NCBI RefSeq assembly: GCF_031082405.1
Contig: NZ_JAVHJU010000067.1
Coordinates: 124,001-188,000 of the forward strand
DNA length: 64,000 nt
DNA from: Amycolatopsis sp. A133
GTDB lineage: Bacteria > Actinomycetota > Actinomycetes > Mycobacteriales > Pseudonocardiaceae
Direction of reading: 5' to 3'
Position numbers and translations under genes: made by a program. Under the pieces are notes generated by a model. It saw only the letters and a list, made by a program, of their open reading frames with translations. It was not told the DNA's origin and searched no databases. This document shows positions 1-7,920 of the stretch, one piece after another (within the stretch, counting starts at the first letter, position 1; the number at the start of each line of letters is the position of its first letter).

Positions 1-21
1 CCCCGCTGACACACTGCGGTC

Positions 22-861
22 ATGCCACCACCGATAGCGACACCCCGGTCGAGAGCGCTGGGGTTCGGGCTGAGGAAAGCGCGGAAGGCGCGCGGGTACG
101 GGCTGCGCGAGCTGGCCCGTGCCACCGGCGTGCACGCGGCCGAGCTGTCCAATTGGGAGCTGGGGTTGCGGGTGCCCCGGATCGAGGAGGTCGCGCTCCT
201 GCTCGGGCAGCTGCGGGTGCTCGGCGCGGAGCGCGACCGGCTGTTCGAGCTGGCCCGCACCGCCCGTGAGCCGAACTGGGCCGAGAAGGAGATGCCGGAC
301 GCGCCCGCGATCCTCACGACGCTGGCCGAGTACGAGCGCACCGCGGCCGCGATCTTCAGCTGGCAGCCGATGCTGGTGCACGGCCTGCTGCAGACGCCCG
401 ATTACGCCCGGGCGATCCTGGCGTACGGCGGTTCCCCCGCGCAGCTGGTCGAGCAGCGGTTGCGGGTGCGCATGGTCCGGCAGGCGGCCCTGCGCGAGCA
501 CCGCGCGCCGGAATGCTCGTTCCTGCTCGGCGAAACCGCGCTCCGGCAGCGGGTGGGCGGTACGGAGGCCTTGACCGACCAGCTTCGCCACCTCCTCGGT
601 CTCCCGAGGCGGCTGGCGGTCCGGGTGGTGCCGTCCGGCGGCGATTTCCACCCCGGCCTCAACGGTTCCTTCGCCGTATTCGAGTACTCGGACCTGCCCT
701 CCATCGTCTTCTTGGACCAGCATCGCGGGAGCGCCTACCTCTACGATGAGGATCAGGTGGCGGACTACAAGTCGGCCGCGAAGACCGTGACATCCCTCGC
801 CTTGGACGTGGACGAATCCCGCGCGTTCATCGAGGGGGTGATCGCCGAACTGGAGGCCTGA
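22..861 (+). CDS. XRE-family regulator with DUF5753 domain
   Basis: 279-aa DNA-binding regulator. A helix-turn-helix spans about residues 13-70 (LRKARKARGYGLRELARATG then LSNWELGLRVPRIEE). The rest (about 95-275) reads as DUF5753, the ligand-binding-like region common in actinobacterial Scr1/WhiJ-type regulators; LVHGLLQTPDYARAIL and a C-terminal SYLYDEDQVADYKSAAKTV-type stretch are typical. The next gene, two bases after the stop, is a small DUF397 protein, the usual partner; such pairs control development or behave like antitoxin modules in Streptomyces relatives. Whether this pair is a functional toxin-antitoxin system cannot be told from sequence. Confidence 0.9.
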   Translation: MPPPIATPRSRALGFGLRKARKARGYGLRELARATGVHAAELSNWELGLRVPRIEEVALLLGQLRVLGAERDRLFELARTAREPNWAEKEMPDAPAILTTLAEYERTAAAIFSWQPMLVHGLLQTPDYARAILAYGGSPAQLVEQRLRVRMVRQAALREHRAPECSFLLGETALRQRVGGTEALTDQLRHLLGLPRRLAVRVVPSGGDFHPGLNGSFAVFEYSDLPSIVFLDQHRGSAYLYDEDQVADYKSAAKTVTSLALDVDESRAFIEGVIAELEA

Positions 862-862
862 C

Positions 863-1021
863 GTGACCTGGCGGAAGTCGACCTACAGCGGCCAAGAGGC
901 CGATTGCGTGGAAGTGGCGCTCGCCCCGGTGGTGCGGATCCGCGACACGAAGGACCGCCCGGGCGGAACGCTCGAAATCACCACCCGATCGTGGGACGCC
1001 CTCCTCACCGATCTGCGTTAG
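863..1021 (+). CDS. Small DUF397 protein
   Basis: 52-aa protein with a GTG start one base after the regulator stop codon. It has the DUF397 pattern: an N-terminal WRKSTYSG, then a Cys-Val-Glu-Val core (DCVEVALAP), VRIRDTKD and a C-terminal W-D-A-L-L. Family members are nearly always encoded beside an XRE/DUF5753 regulator and are thought to bind it. The last 17 bp overlap the 3' end of the convergent acetyltransferase gene, so transcripts of the two strands meet here. Too short for most gene finders, but the motif order and the neighbour make it convincing. Confidence 0.85.
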   Translation: MTWRKSTYSGQEADCVEVALAPVVRIRDTKDRPGGTLEITTRSWDALLTDLR

Positions 1022-1454
1022 CGACGAAGTTCCCCGCGTTGGGCCCTTCACGCTCGAGGTAGTGGCCCTTGATGTGCTCGGCGAAGCCGAACTGCCGGTA
1101 CAGCCCGTGCGCGTCGGCGGTGTGGAGCATCCAGCGGAACCGGTCGCCGGGGCCGTTGTCGATCATCTCGCGCACGATCTCCTTGCCGAGGCCGGTGCCG
1201 CGGGCGGAGTCGACGACGAAGACGTCGGCCAGGTAGGCGGACGAAACGCCGTCCGAGAACGCCCGCGCGAAGCCGACCAGCTCGCCGCCGCGGTAGGCGC
1301 CGACGACCCGCCACGAGCCGTCGATGGCGGCTTCGACCTGCGCACGCGTGCGCCAGCGGCCCCAGTAGGCCTCGGTGGAGAGGAACTTCCACACCACGTC
1401 GAGGTCCAGCCGCGTCCGGTCGTCGTCGAGTTCGTAGTCGCCGAAGGTGCGCAT
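1005..1454 (-). CDS. GNAT N-acetyltransferase
   Basis: 149-aa single-domain GNAT enzyme that would transfer an acetyl group from acetyl-CoA to an unknown amine. Visible: a beta4-like strand SSAYLADVFVVDSARGTGLGKEIV, in which the R-G-T-G-L-G loop is the acetyl-CoA pyrophosphate site (motif A), and a C-terminal LYRQFGFAEH typical of motif B. The opening FGDYELDDDRTRLDLDVVWKFLSTEAYWG resembles the small YhbS-like GNATs. It lies upstream of nothing co-directional in an obvious operon; the TetR gene ends 21 bp before its start, so read-through from the SMR-TetR unit is possible. Confidence 0.85.
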   Translation of the reverse strand: MRTFGDYELDDDRTRLDLDVVWKFLSTEAYWGRWRTRAQVEAAIDGSWRVVGAYRGGELVGFARAFSDGVSSAYLADVFVVDSARGTGLGKEIVREMIDNGPGDRFRWMLHTADAHGLYRQFGFAEHIKGHYLEREGPNAGNFVANADR

Positions 1455-1475
1455 GATCCGAAAATAATCGACCGG

Positions 1476-2036
1476 TCAACGCGGTTTCAGCAGGTAGTCG
1501 ACCACCGGGCGCAGCTCGTCCGCCGACGGCGGCTCGTCGTCGATCAGGCCCTGGATCAGCAGCCCGTCGATGCCGGCGAGGAACACCCGGAAGGCCACCT
1601 CGTCGTCGTGGCGGACCATCGACGTCAGGACGTCCAGCCAGCGCCGCGCCGCCGGACGAAGCTCCGGCTTCCGCGCGGCCAGCAGGTACAGCTCGTACTC
1701 CGCCATCGTGCGCCCGCGCCGCGGCCCCAGCGCCTCGGCGAGCAGGCCGGCGACCTCCTCGGCACCGCGCGACCCGCGGGAGCGGGCCCGGTCGATCATC
1801 CAGTAAACCTCGGTCGCCATGTCGCGGGCGCAGGAGATGAGCGTCGCGATCAGGAGGTCGTCCAGCGACGAGAAGTGGTAGGTCGTGGACGTCGTCGGCA
1901 CCCCGGCCTCGGCCGCGACCGTCCGGTGGGTGACACCGGCGACGCCGTCGCGCTCGATGATCCGCAGCGTGGCCGCGATGAGCTCGGTGCGCCGCTTGTC
2001 GCCGCGCGCCTTCCGGCCGTCGACTTGCAGTTTCAC
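1476..2036 (-). CDS. TetR-family transcriptional regulator
   Basis: 186 aa. The N-terminal TetR helix-turn-helix is clear: RRTELIAATLRIIERDGVAG, VTHRTVAAEAGVPTTSTTYH then FSSLDDLLIA (about residues 14-60). The C-terminal ligand domain is variable. It starts with GTG overlapping the TGA of the upstream SMR efflux gene in a GTGA, so the two are translationally coupled; the simplest reading is that it senses the SMR substrate and represses the shared promoter. The effector is unknown. Confidence 0.88.
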   Translation of the reverse strand: MKLQVDGRKARGDKRRTELIAATLRIIERDGVAGVTHRTVAAEAGVPTTSTTYHFSSLDDLLIATLISCARDMATEVYWMIDRARSRGSRGAEEVAGLLAEALGPRRGRTMAEYELYLLAARKPELRPAARRWLDVLTSMVRHDDEVAFRVFLAGIDGLLIQGLIDDEPPSADELRPVVDYLLKPR

Positions 2037-2362
2037 GTAGACGCACTCCCGAGTTCGATCAGCACGACACCGCCGATGACCAGCGCCAGCCCGGCGATCA
2101 TCGTCGCGTTGATCGACTCCTTGAGGAACAGGACGCCGATGATCGCGACCAGCGCGACGCCGGCCGCGGCCCAGATCGCGTACACGACGCCGACCGGCAG
2201 GCCCATCTTCAACACGTACGACAACGCCGCGAACGCCACGGCGTACCCGGCCACCACGACGACCGACGGCCCCAGCTTGGAGAAGCCTTCGGAGAGCTTC
2301 AACGAGACCGTCGCGGAGACCTCGGCGGCGATCGCCAGCGCGAGGAGAAGGTACGCACCCAT
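2033..2362 (-). CDS. Small multidrug resistance (SMR/EmrE-type) efflux protein
   Basis: 109 aa with four predicted membrane helices, the usual SMR length. The start MGAYLLLALAIAAEVSATV contains the conserved membrane-embedded glutamate (AIAAE, residue about 14) that binds proton and cationic drug in EmrE/QacE; GLPVGVVYAIWAAAGVALVA is the signature of helix 3. An in-frame ATG lies 30 codons upstream, but those codons have no membrane or SMR character, so this start is preferred. It is first in an operon with the TetR gene and diverges from etfD. Family role: proton-coupled export of quaternary ammonium or dye-like cations. Confidence 0.9.
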   Translation of the reverse strand: MGAYLLLALAIAAEVSATVSLKLSEGFSKLGPSVVVVAGYAVAFAALSYVLKMGLPVGVVYAIWAAAGVALVAIIGVLFLKESINATMIAGLALVIGGVVLIELGSAST

Positions 2363-2444
2363 AGGGTGAAAACTACCTGAACGATCGTCCCGAAACAAAG
2401 AGCGACGTACACCACATCGGTGGGACTTAGGGCCACTCAACGGG

Positions 2445-2458
2445 TTACTCATCAGTAA
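2445..2458. promoter_or_regulatory. 14-bp palindrome upstream of etfD
   Basis: TTACT-CATC-AGTAA is a perfect inverted repeat 56 bp before the etfD start, in the SMR/etfD divergent promoter region. It fits the YTAC-Y-N4-R-GTAR pattern also found upstream of fadE5, the SCP2/TetR divergon and the fabG4/fadA2 divergon. Probable operator of a TetR-type fatty-acid regulator (inference). Confidence 0.6.
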
Positions 2459-2514
2459 GGACGGTTAGTCTCCCGGCACCACCACAGTTTTCCCGGACGA
2501 AAGGCACCCGAACG

Positions 2515-4728
2515 ATGGGCGCTCTGCAACTGACGCTCGGCGGGATTTCCGTCGTGCTCGGCCTCGTCGCCTGGGGCATGTTCGCCGCGACCATCGCCCG
2601 TTTCGTACGGGTGATCCGCCTCGGCCAGCCCGACTCGACGCGCAACGGACCGTTCATGCCGCGCATGAAGACGCTGATCAAGGAGTTCGCGGCCCACACG
2701 CGGATGAACCGGAAGCGCAGCGTCGGACCGGCCCACTGGCTGGTGATGTGGGGCTTCCTGCTCGGCTCGCTGGCGCTGTTCGAGGCCTACGGCGAGGTCT
2801 TCGTCCCGACGTGGGGCTGGCCGTACCTCGACGACTTCCCGCCGTTCCAGCTGCTCATGGAGCTGCTCGGGCTCGGCACGATCGTCGGCATCCTGGTGCT
2901 GATGGCGATCCGGCAGCGCAACCACCCGCGCCGCGCCGACCGCCAGTCGCGCTTCGCCGGGTCGAGCTTCAAGTGGGCGTACTTCGTCGAGGCCGTCGTG
3001 CTCATCGAGGGCATCGGCATCATCGGCGTCCGCGCCGCGAAGTCCGCGCTGAACACCCACGAAGGCCCGATGTGGGCCTCCTTCGTCTCGAACCCGATCG
3101 GCCAGCTGCTGCCGGCCAGCCCGAACCTGGTGACGATCTTCGCGTTCGTCAAGCTGATGAGCGCCACGGTCTGGCTGATCGTCGTCGCGCGCACCATGAC
3201 CATGGGCATCGCGTGGCACCGGTTCAGCGCGTTCTTCAACATCTACTTCAAGCGCGAGGACGACGGCGGCGTCGCGCTCGGCGCGCTCAAGCCGATGATG
3301 AGCGGCGGCAAGGTCCTCGACCTCGAGGAAGCCGACCCCGACGAGGACACCTTCGGCGTCGGCAAGATCGAGGACTTCAGCTGGAAGGGCTGGCTGGACT
3401 TCTCGACGTGCACCGAGTGCGGCCGCTGCCAGGAGCAGTGCCCCGCGTGGAACACCGGCAAGCCGCTGTCGCCGAAGCTGGTCATCACGCAGCTGCGTGA
3501 CCACGCCTACGCGAAGGCCCCGTACCTGCTGGCCGGCGGCAAGCGCGACATGGCGGGCGACGAAATCGGCCTGTCCGGGGACAACATGTACGCGGGGATC
3601 GACGTCCTCGCGATCGCCGAGTCGCAGAAGGCCCTGATCGGCGATGACGGCGGCGTCATCGACCCCGACGTTCTGTGGTCCTGCACGAGCTGCGGCGCCT
3701 GCGTCGAGCAGTGCCCGGTCGACATCGAGCACGTCGACCACATCGTCGACATGCGCCGCTACCAGGTGATGATCGAGTCGTCGTTCCCCAGCGAGCTGAA
3801 CGGCATGTTCAAGAACCTGGAGAACAAGGGCAACCCGTGGGGCCAGAACGCCAAGGACCGGCTGGCCTGGACCGAGGACCTCGACTTCGAGGTCCCGGTG
3901 TTCGACGGCGACCTCGGCGACACCGAATACCTGTTCTGGGTCGGCTGCGCCGGCGCGTTCGAAGACCGCGCGAAGAAGACGACGCGCGCGGTCGCGGAGC
4001 TGCTGCACATGGCGGGCGTCAAGTACACCGTGCTCGGCTCGGAGGAGTCCTGCACCGGTGACCCGGCCCGCCGCGCCGGCAACGAGTTCCTCTTCCAGAT
4101 GCTGGCCCAGCAGAACGTCGAGGTGCTGAACTCGGTGTTCGAGGGCCGCGAGCGCAAGGCCCGCAAGGTCGTCGTGACCTGTGCGCACTGCTTCAACACC
4201 CTCGCCAACGAGTACCCGGAGCTGGGCGGCCAGTTCGACGTCGTGCACCACACGCAGCTGCTGAACCGCCTGGTGCGGGAGAAGCAGCTGGTGCCGGTGG
4301 CGCCGGTCGCCGAGGACGTCACCTACCACGACCCGTGTTACCTCGGCCGCCACAACAAGGTCTACGAAGCCCCGCGTGAGCTGGTCGGCGCGACCGGCGC
4401 GCGGCTGCGGGAGATGCCGCGCCACGGCGACAAGTCCATGTGCTGCGGCGCGGGCGGCGCGCGGATGTGGATGGAAGAGAAGATCGGCAAGCGGATCAAC
4501 GTCGAGCGCGTCGACGAGGCGCTCGGCACCGCGCCGTCGAAGATCGCCACCGGCTGCCCGTTCTGCAAGGTGATGCTGAACGACGGTCTCACGGCCCGGC
4601 AGAGCGACGGCAGCGCGAGCGAGAAGGTCGAGATCGTCGACGTCGCGCAGATGCTGCTGGAGGCGGTCAAGCGCAAGCCGGAACCGAAGCCGATCGCGCT
4701 CGGAGCGCCGTCACTCGCGGAGGAGTGA
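2515..4728 (+). CDS. etfD: EtfD-type membrane iron-sulfur oxidoreductase
   Basis: 737 aa. The N-terminal ~230 residues hold five or so membrane helices of the heterodisulfide-reductase/nitrate-reductase gamma type. Then two ferredoxin-like 4Fe-4S motifs follow, CTECGRCQEQCP near residue 300 and CTSCGACVEQCP near 393, and two CCG cysteine domains (CTGDPARRAGNE and VTCAHCFN; then DPCYLGRHN and MCCGAGGARMW). This is the layout of mycobacterial EtfD (Rv0338c), which takes electrons from EtfBA, the acceptor of acyl-CoA dehydrogenases, and passes them to the quinone pool. A strong terminator follows. The upstream palindrome shared with fadE5 and fadA2 supports a beta-oxidation role. No etfBA genes are in the window. 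Confidence 0.9.
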   Translation: MGALQLTLGGISVVLGLVAWGMFAATIARFVRVIRLGQPDSTRNGPFMPRMKTLIKEFAAHTRMNRKRSVGPAHWLVMWGFLLGSLALFEAYGEVFVPTWGWPYLDDFPPFQLLMELLGLGTIVGILVLMAIRQRNHPRRADRQSRFAGSSFKWAYFVEAVVLIEGIGIIGVRAAKSALNTHEGPMWASFVSNPIGQLLPASPNLVTIFAFVKLMSATVWLIVVARTMTMGIAWHRFSAFFNIYFKREDDGGVALGALKPMMSGGKVLDLEEADPDEDTFGVGKIEDFSWKGWLDFSTCTECGRCQEQCPAWNTGKPLSPKLVITQLRDHAYAKAPYLLAGGKRDMAGDEIGLSGDNMYAGIDVLAIAESQKALIGDDGGVIDPDVLWSCTSCGACVEQCPVDIEHVDHIVDMRRYQVMIESSFPSELNGMFKNLENKGNPWGQNAKDRLAWTEDLDFEVPVFDGDLGDTEYLFWVGCAGAFEDRAKKTTRAVAELLHMAGVKYTVLGSEESCTGDPARRAGNEFLFQMLAQQNVEVLNSVFEGRERKARKVVVTCAHCFNTLANEYPELGGQFDVVHHTQLLNRLVREKQLVPVAPVAEDVTYHDPCYLGRHNKVYEAPRELVGATGARLREMPRHGDKSMCCGAGGARMWMEEKIGKRINVERVDEALGTAPSKIATGCPFCKVMLNDGLTARQSDGSASEKVEIVDVAQMLLEAVKRKPEPKPIALGAPSLAEE

Positions 4729-4746
4729 CACAGTTCCCCGGAACGC

Positions 4747-4783
4747 ACGGCCCCGGTCAGATCATCTGACCGGGGCCGTTTTT
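4747..4783 (+). terminator. Rho-independent terminator of etfD
   Basis: A 15-bp perfect stem (ACGGCCCCGGTCAGA paired with TCTGACCGGGGCCGT) with a 3-nt loop runs into TTTTT, 18 bp after the etfD stop codon. Confidence 0.9.
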
Positions 4784-5058
4784 CCTGGTCGGAAAGTTTC
4801 GGGAATCGAGGATTTCGTAGCCATTCCACTACCCGTTGTCACTGAGTTTGCCCTTGACTTCAGGGCCGCTAGCTGGGAGTTCGTCACAGTAATCGTTTTC
4901 CCGAAAAATGTTCATGATAATCACCGAAATGGCCCATCGGGTGAAGGACAAACGATCGCCTGAACTATGGACAAGCGGCGTATCCTGGCCTTTCCTCGCC
5001 GCCGCCGATGCCAGCGAGGGCACCTTTGACGATCACGAAAACCTAGGGAGCGGCGAGG
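4784..5058. other. Intergenic region between etfD and the DUF742 gene
   Basis: No gene seen. The stretch around 4880-4935 is clearly more A/T-rich than its surroundings (for example TAATCGTTTTCCCGAAAAAT), as expected for a promoter of the downstream DUF742 gene. Short open frames here have no ribosome-binding site or protein-like composition. Confidence 0.5.
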
Positions 5059-5493
5059 ATGATGGGCGAGGACCGGCGGACCACCACGACCGGCCGACAC
5101 GCTCTCCACCCCCTCCCGGACGACGCCCGGCCGAACTCGGACTACGTGCCCTTCCAGCGCACCCTCGTCCGCCCGTACGTCCTCACGCGCGGGCGGACGC
5201 AGTCCCGGCGGCACCTCGCGATCGAAGCGATGGTCTCGACCCGGGCCGGCGCGCACTGGGACGGCGCCCGGGTGGCCGGTGAGTTCCGCTCCGTGCACTC
5301 GCTGTGCCTGCACCCGCGTTCGGTCGCCGAGGTCGCGGCCACGCTGAGCGTGCCGCTCGGCGTCGCTCGCGTGCTGCTGGACGACATGGCCGAACAGGGC
5401 CTGGTCACCATCCACGACAGCCGGACCGGCGCCGACGGCCGTCCGGCGATGGCGCTCATGGAACGCGTTCTGAACGGCCTGCAGCGCCTCTGA
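5059..5493 (+). CDS. DUF742 protein
   Basis: 144-aa cytoplasmic protein of the DUF742 family: a proline/arginine-rich N-terminus, FQRTLVRPYVLTRGRT (the VRPY-x-L-T-x-G-RT hallmark), then a winged-helix-like segment RSVAEVAATLSVPLGVARVLLDDMAEQGLVTIH. DUF742 proteins normally sit in conservons (cvn: sensor kinase-like protein, roadblock protein, DUF742, small GTPase). Here none of those neighbours is present, so it is an orphan copy whose partner must be elsewhere. A second ATG three bases downstream is an equally possible start. The CDF transporter gene follows after 17 bp. Confidence 0.85.
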   Translation: MMGEDRRTTTTGRHALHPLPDDARPNSDYVPFQRTLVRPYVLTRGRTQSRRHLAIEAMVSTRAGAHWDGARVAGEFRSVHSLCLHPRSVAEVAATLSVPLGVARVLLDDMAEQGLVTIHDSRTGADGRPAMALMERVLNGLQRL

Positions 5494-5510
5494 GCACTAC
5501 GCTCACCAAC

Positions 5511-6509
5511 GTGAGCGAGGAATCCGGGAACTCCGGCGGCGAAAGCACCCTGACCGTCCTGCTCGCCGGCGGGGTGAACTTGGCGATCGCCATCATGAAG
5601 CTGGTCGCCGGCATCATCACCGGCTCGGGCGCGATGCTGTCCGAAGCGGCGCACTCGGTGGCCGACACGATCACCGAGGGCCTGCTGCTGACCGCGCTGA
5701 AGCGCTCGGAGCGCCCGGCCGACCGCGTGCACCCCTTCGGCTACGGCAAGGAGCGCTACTTCTGGTCGCTGCTCGCGGCCGTCTCGATCTTCGCCTCGGG
5801 CGCGATGTTCGCGCTCTACGAGGGCATCTCGACGCTGTTCGGGCACGGCGAAGCGCAAAGCACGTCGCTGCTCAGCTACATCGTCCTCGCCGTGGCGTTC
5901 GTGCTGGAAGGCACGTCGTGGCTGCAGGCGGTGCGCCAGGTCGTCCGGGAGTCGAAGGCCGCGGACCGCTCGCTGTGGACCTACCTGCGGCTCATCGACG
6001 ACCCGACGCCGAAGACCGTCCTGTTCGAGGACTCGGCCGCGCTGATCGGCCTGCTGATCGCGTTCGGCGGCATCGGGCTGCACCAGCTCACCGGCTCCGA
6101 AGTCTGGGACGGCATCGCGTCGATCGCCATCGGCCTGCTGCTCGCCTGCGTCGCCTACCTGCTCGGCCGCACCAACCGCGGCCTGCTCGTCGGGCGTCAG
6201 GCCGACCCGACGCTGGTCCGCGGCGTCCGCGACCACCTGAACGCGGCGCCGGAGATCGAGGCCGTCGTCGACCTGCAGACCATGCTGATGGGCACCGACC
6301 AGGTACTGGTCTGCGCCCGCGTGGACTTCGACGACTCGCTCGGCGCCGGGGACCTCGAACGCGCGTGCGTCCGGCTCGCGTCGGAGCTGACCGAGTCGTT
6401 CAACGACGTCACCGAGGTGTTCATCGAGCCGGTGCCGCGGTCGGACCCGGAGCTGCGGGCGACGGTGCTGGCGCGCTACGGCGACATCGCCGAGCGGTGG
6501 GGCAAGTAG
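5511..6509 (+). CDS. Cation diffusion facilitator family transporter
   Basis: 332 aa. Five to six membrane helices followed by a soluble C-terminal domain. The CDF signature is plain: MLSEAAHSVADTITEGLL with the metal-coordinating His/Asp residues on helix 2, then HPFGYGKERYFW. The second metal-site helix carries LFEDSAALIGLLIA. The cytoplasmic C-terminal part (PEIEAVVDLQTMLMGTDQVLV) is the ferredoxin-like dimer domain. Family role: proton-driven efflux of Zn2+, Fe2+ or similar ions. The GTG start at 5511 is chosen because the membrane protein begins there; the open frame further upstream overlaps the DUF742 gene and looks like noise. Confidence 0.9.
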   Translation: MSEESGNSGGESTLTVLLAGGVNLAIAIMKLVAGIITGSGAMLSEAAHSVADTITEGLLLTALKRSERPADRVHPFGYGKERYFWSLLAAVSIFASGAMFALYEGISTLFGHGEAQSTSLLSYIVLAVAFVLEGTSWLQAVRQVVRESKAADRSLWTYLRLIDDPTPKTVLFEDSAALIGLLIAFGGIGLHQLTGSEVWDGIASIAIGLLLACVAYLLGRTNRGLLVGRQADPTLVRGVRDHLNAAPEIEAVVDLQTMLMGTDQVLVCARVDFDDSLGAGDLERACVRLASELTESFNDVTEVFIEPVPRSDPELRATVLARYGDIAERWGK

Positions 6510-6518
6510 CTTTTCGCC

Positions 6519-7247
6519 TCAGTAGCCGAAGTCCTGGACCCAGTACCAGCCCGCGGTGGTGACGCCGACGCCGATCTTCTTGAGCGTGCAGTTCAGGATG
6601 TTCGCGCGGTGGCCCGGGGAGTTCATCCAGGAGTCCATGACCTGCGCCGCGGACGTCTGCCCCCGCGCGATGTTTTCCGCGCCCGGCTTCGAATAGCCGG
6701 CGTTCTTGATGCGCTGGTCGAACGTCGTGCCGTCGGGGCTGGTGTGGGAGAAGAAGTTTTCGGCCGACATCAGGTCGCTGTAGTCCTGCGCGGCCTTCGT
6801 CACGTGCGATTCCTCGGTCAGCGGGGCACAGCCCGCCTTCGCCCGCTCGTCGTTGACCAGCGCGACGACCTGGGCGGTGGTCGAGGGGGCGACGCGCGCC
6901 GCGGGCTTGGTGCTCGGCGGCGGCGCTTCGGACGTCGTCGGCTGGGGCGCCGAGGACGTCTCGCTCGGCGTGGGTGCCTCGCTGGACGTCGCCGGGGCGG
7001 GGGCCGAGGCGGTGGGCGCGGCAGGCTGACCGGGGGTGGTGGTCTGGACCTGACCGCCGGCGAGCTCGGTTCCGCTGCTGCCGCCGGCGCCGGCGGGCGC
7101 GTTCGGCAGGACCAGCGCCGCGGCGCCGAGCTCGGCGGTGTTTCCTTCCGCGGTGGCCATCCAGGTGCCGGCCGCGGCGGAAAAAACGCCGAGCAGCACA
7201 CTGAGTGACACCATCACCACGTGAGCACGTTGACCAATGGGGGACAC
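6519..7247 (-). CDS. Secreted or membrane-anchored CAP-domain protein
   Basis: About 242 aa. After a short basic N-terminus comes a hydrophobic segment (VVMVSLSVLLGVFSAAAGTW) that acts as signal peptide or anchor, then a ~100-residue Pro/Ser/Thr/Ala-rich linker, then a C-terminal CAP (SCP/PR1, YkwD-like) domain: VVALVNDERAKAGCAPL, FFSHTSPDGTTFDQRI, AGYSKPGAENIARGQ and SWMNSPGHRANILNC, with the conserved His/Glu/His residues. CAP proteins are extracellular; bacterial ones have no settled single function. The start is uncertain: GTG at 7247, ATG at 7214 and ATG at 7298 are in frame. Confidence 0.85.
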   Translation of the reverse strand: MSPIGQRAHVVMVSLSVLLGVFSAAAGTWMATAEGNTAELGAAALVLPNAPAGAGGSSGTELAGGQVQTTTPGQPAAPTASAPAPATSSEAPTPSETSSAPQPTTSEAPPPSTKPAARVAPSTTAQVVALVNDERAKAGCAPLTEESHVTKAAQDYSDLMSAENFFSHTSPDGTTFDQRIKNAGYSKPGAENIARGQTSAAQVMDSWMNSPGHRANILNCTLKKIGVGVTTAGWYWVQDFGY

Positions 7248-7382
7248 GGCGCAGGAACGTATCACGGGACGATTACGGCGAGAACCCCGCGAACGCACTG
7301 GTCACATTCTTAGGGCGCCTTATCGATGACAGGCGTGAATTCCCCGGCAAACGGATGCTTCCACATTACTCCATTCAGTCTA

Positions 7383-7847
7383 TTAGCTGGACTCGGTCAG
7401 CTTCTCCGTCGATTCATGGGTTATCGCGGTGGCCGCCTGGACGAACCCGATCACCGTCCGGAGCTCGTCGTCGGTGTAGCGGTCGCAGAGCTCGTACATG
7501 CCCTTGACCAGGTGGTCCCACAGGTGCCTGCCGCTGGCGATGGACTGCAGGTCCAGGGCGATGAGGATCTTGCGCCGGTCGTCCGGGTGCCGCTCGCGGT
7601 TGACGATGCCCTTGCGCTCCAGCCGGTCGATCATCGCCGTCACCGACGCGGGCGCGAGCCCGGAGAGCCGCGCGAGGTCCTTCGGCGTCTGCGGCCCGAA
7701 CCGCGCGAGGTAGTCGAGGACCTTGCTCTCCACCGCCGACAGCCCCCGCGTCTCGGAGATCGCGGTGTGGAACATGACCGTCTCCGTCGACAGCTCCCGC
7801 GACCTGAGCAGGACCTCTTCGACGAGTTCTGTTCGCTCGCTTGACAC
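7383..7847 (-). CDS. MarR-family transcriptional regulator
   Basis: 154 aa. Typical MarR winged helix: LSAVESKVLDYLARFGPQTP, KDLARLSGLAPASVTAMIDR and LERKGIVNRERHPDDRRKI (the DxRxK/R wing). The GTG start at 7847 gives the usual family length; the frame stays open another 120 codons upstream into the divergent oxygenase gene but without MarR character. It is transcribed away from the FAD monooxygenase gene 73 bp off, with an inverted repeat between, so it most likely regulates that gene and itself in response to a small aromatic or phenolic ligand. Confidence 0.88.
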   Translation of the reverse strand: MSSERTELVEEVLLRSRELSTETVMFHTAISETRGLSAVESKVLDYLARFGPQTPKDLARLSGLAPASVTAMIDRLERKGIVNRERHPDDRRKILIALDLQSIASGRHLWDHLVKGMYELCDRYTDDELRTVIGFVQAATAITHESTEKLTESS

Positions 7848-7870
7848 GGCGACCAGCCTAGCCCACTCTT

Positions 7871-7890
7871 TAGTTCGACAGAACGAATTA
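7871..7890. promoter_or_regulatory. Candidate MarR operator
   Basis: TAGTTCG-ACAGAA-CGAATTA, an inverted repeat with one mismatch in seven bp arms, in the 73-bp gap between the divergent MarR and FAD-monooxygenase genes. It sits in a locally A/T-rich patch. Operator role is inferred from position and symmetry. Confidence 0.5.
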
Positions 7891-7920
7891 CTTTCTAAGA
7901 CATTTGAGGGATCGAACGAC

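Noticed and set aside
863..1021. XRE/DUF397 pair as a proven toxin-antitoxin system
   Set aside because: The family often behaves as a regulator pair; nothing in the sequence shows toxicity, so it is annotated only as a regulator with its partner.
1062..2369. Long plus-strand open frame opposite the GNAT, TetR and SMR genes
   Set aside because: Its composition (Arg/Val/Ala/Asp-rich, no folded-protein rhythm) is that of the antisense strand of GC-rich genes; real genes with motifs lie on the other strand.
2452..4425. 657-codon minus-strand open frame across etfD
   Set aside because: Antisense shadow of etfD, which has clear Fe-S and membrane motifs. The same holds for the long frames opposite the 5'-nucleotidase, the VanW, the NHLRC2-like, the beta-repeat and the fadA2 genes.
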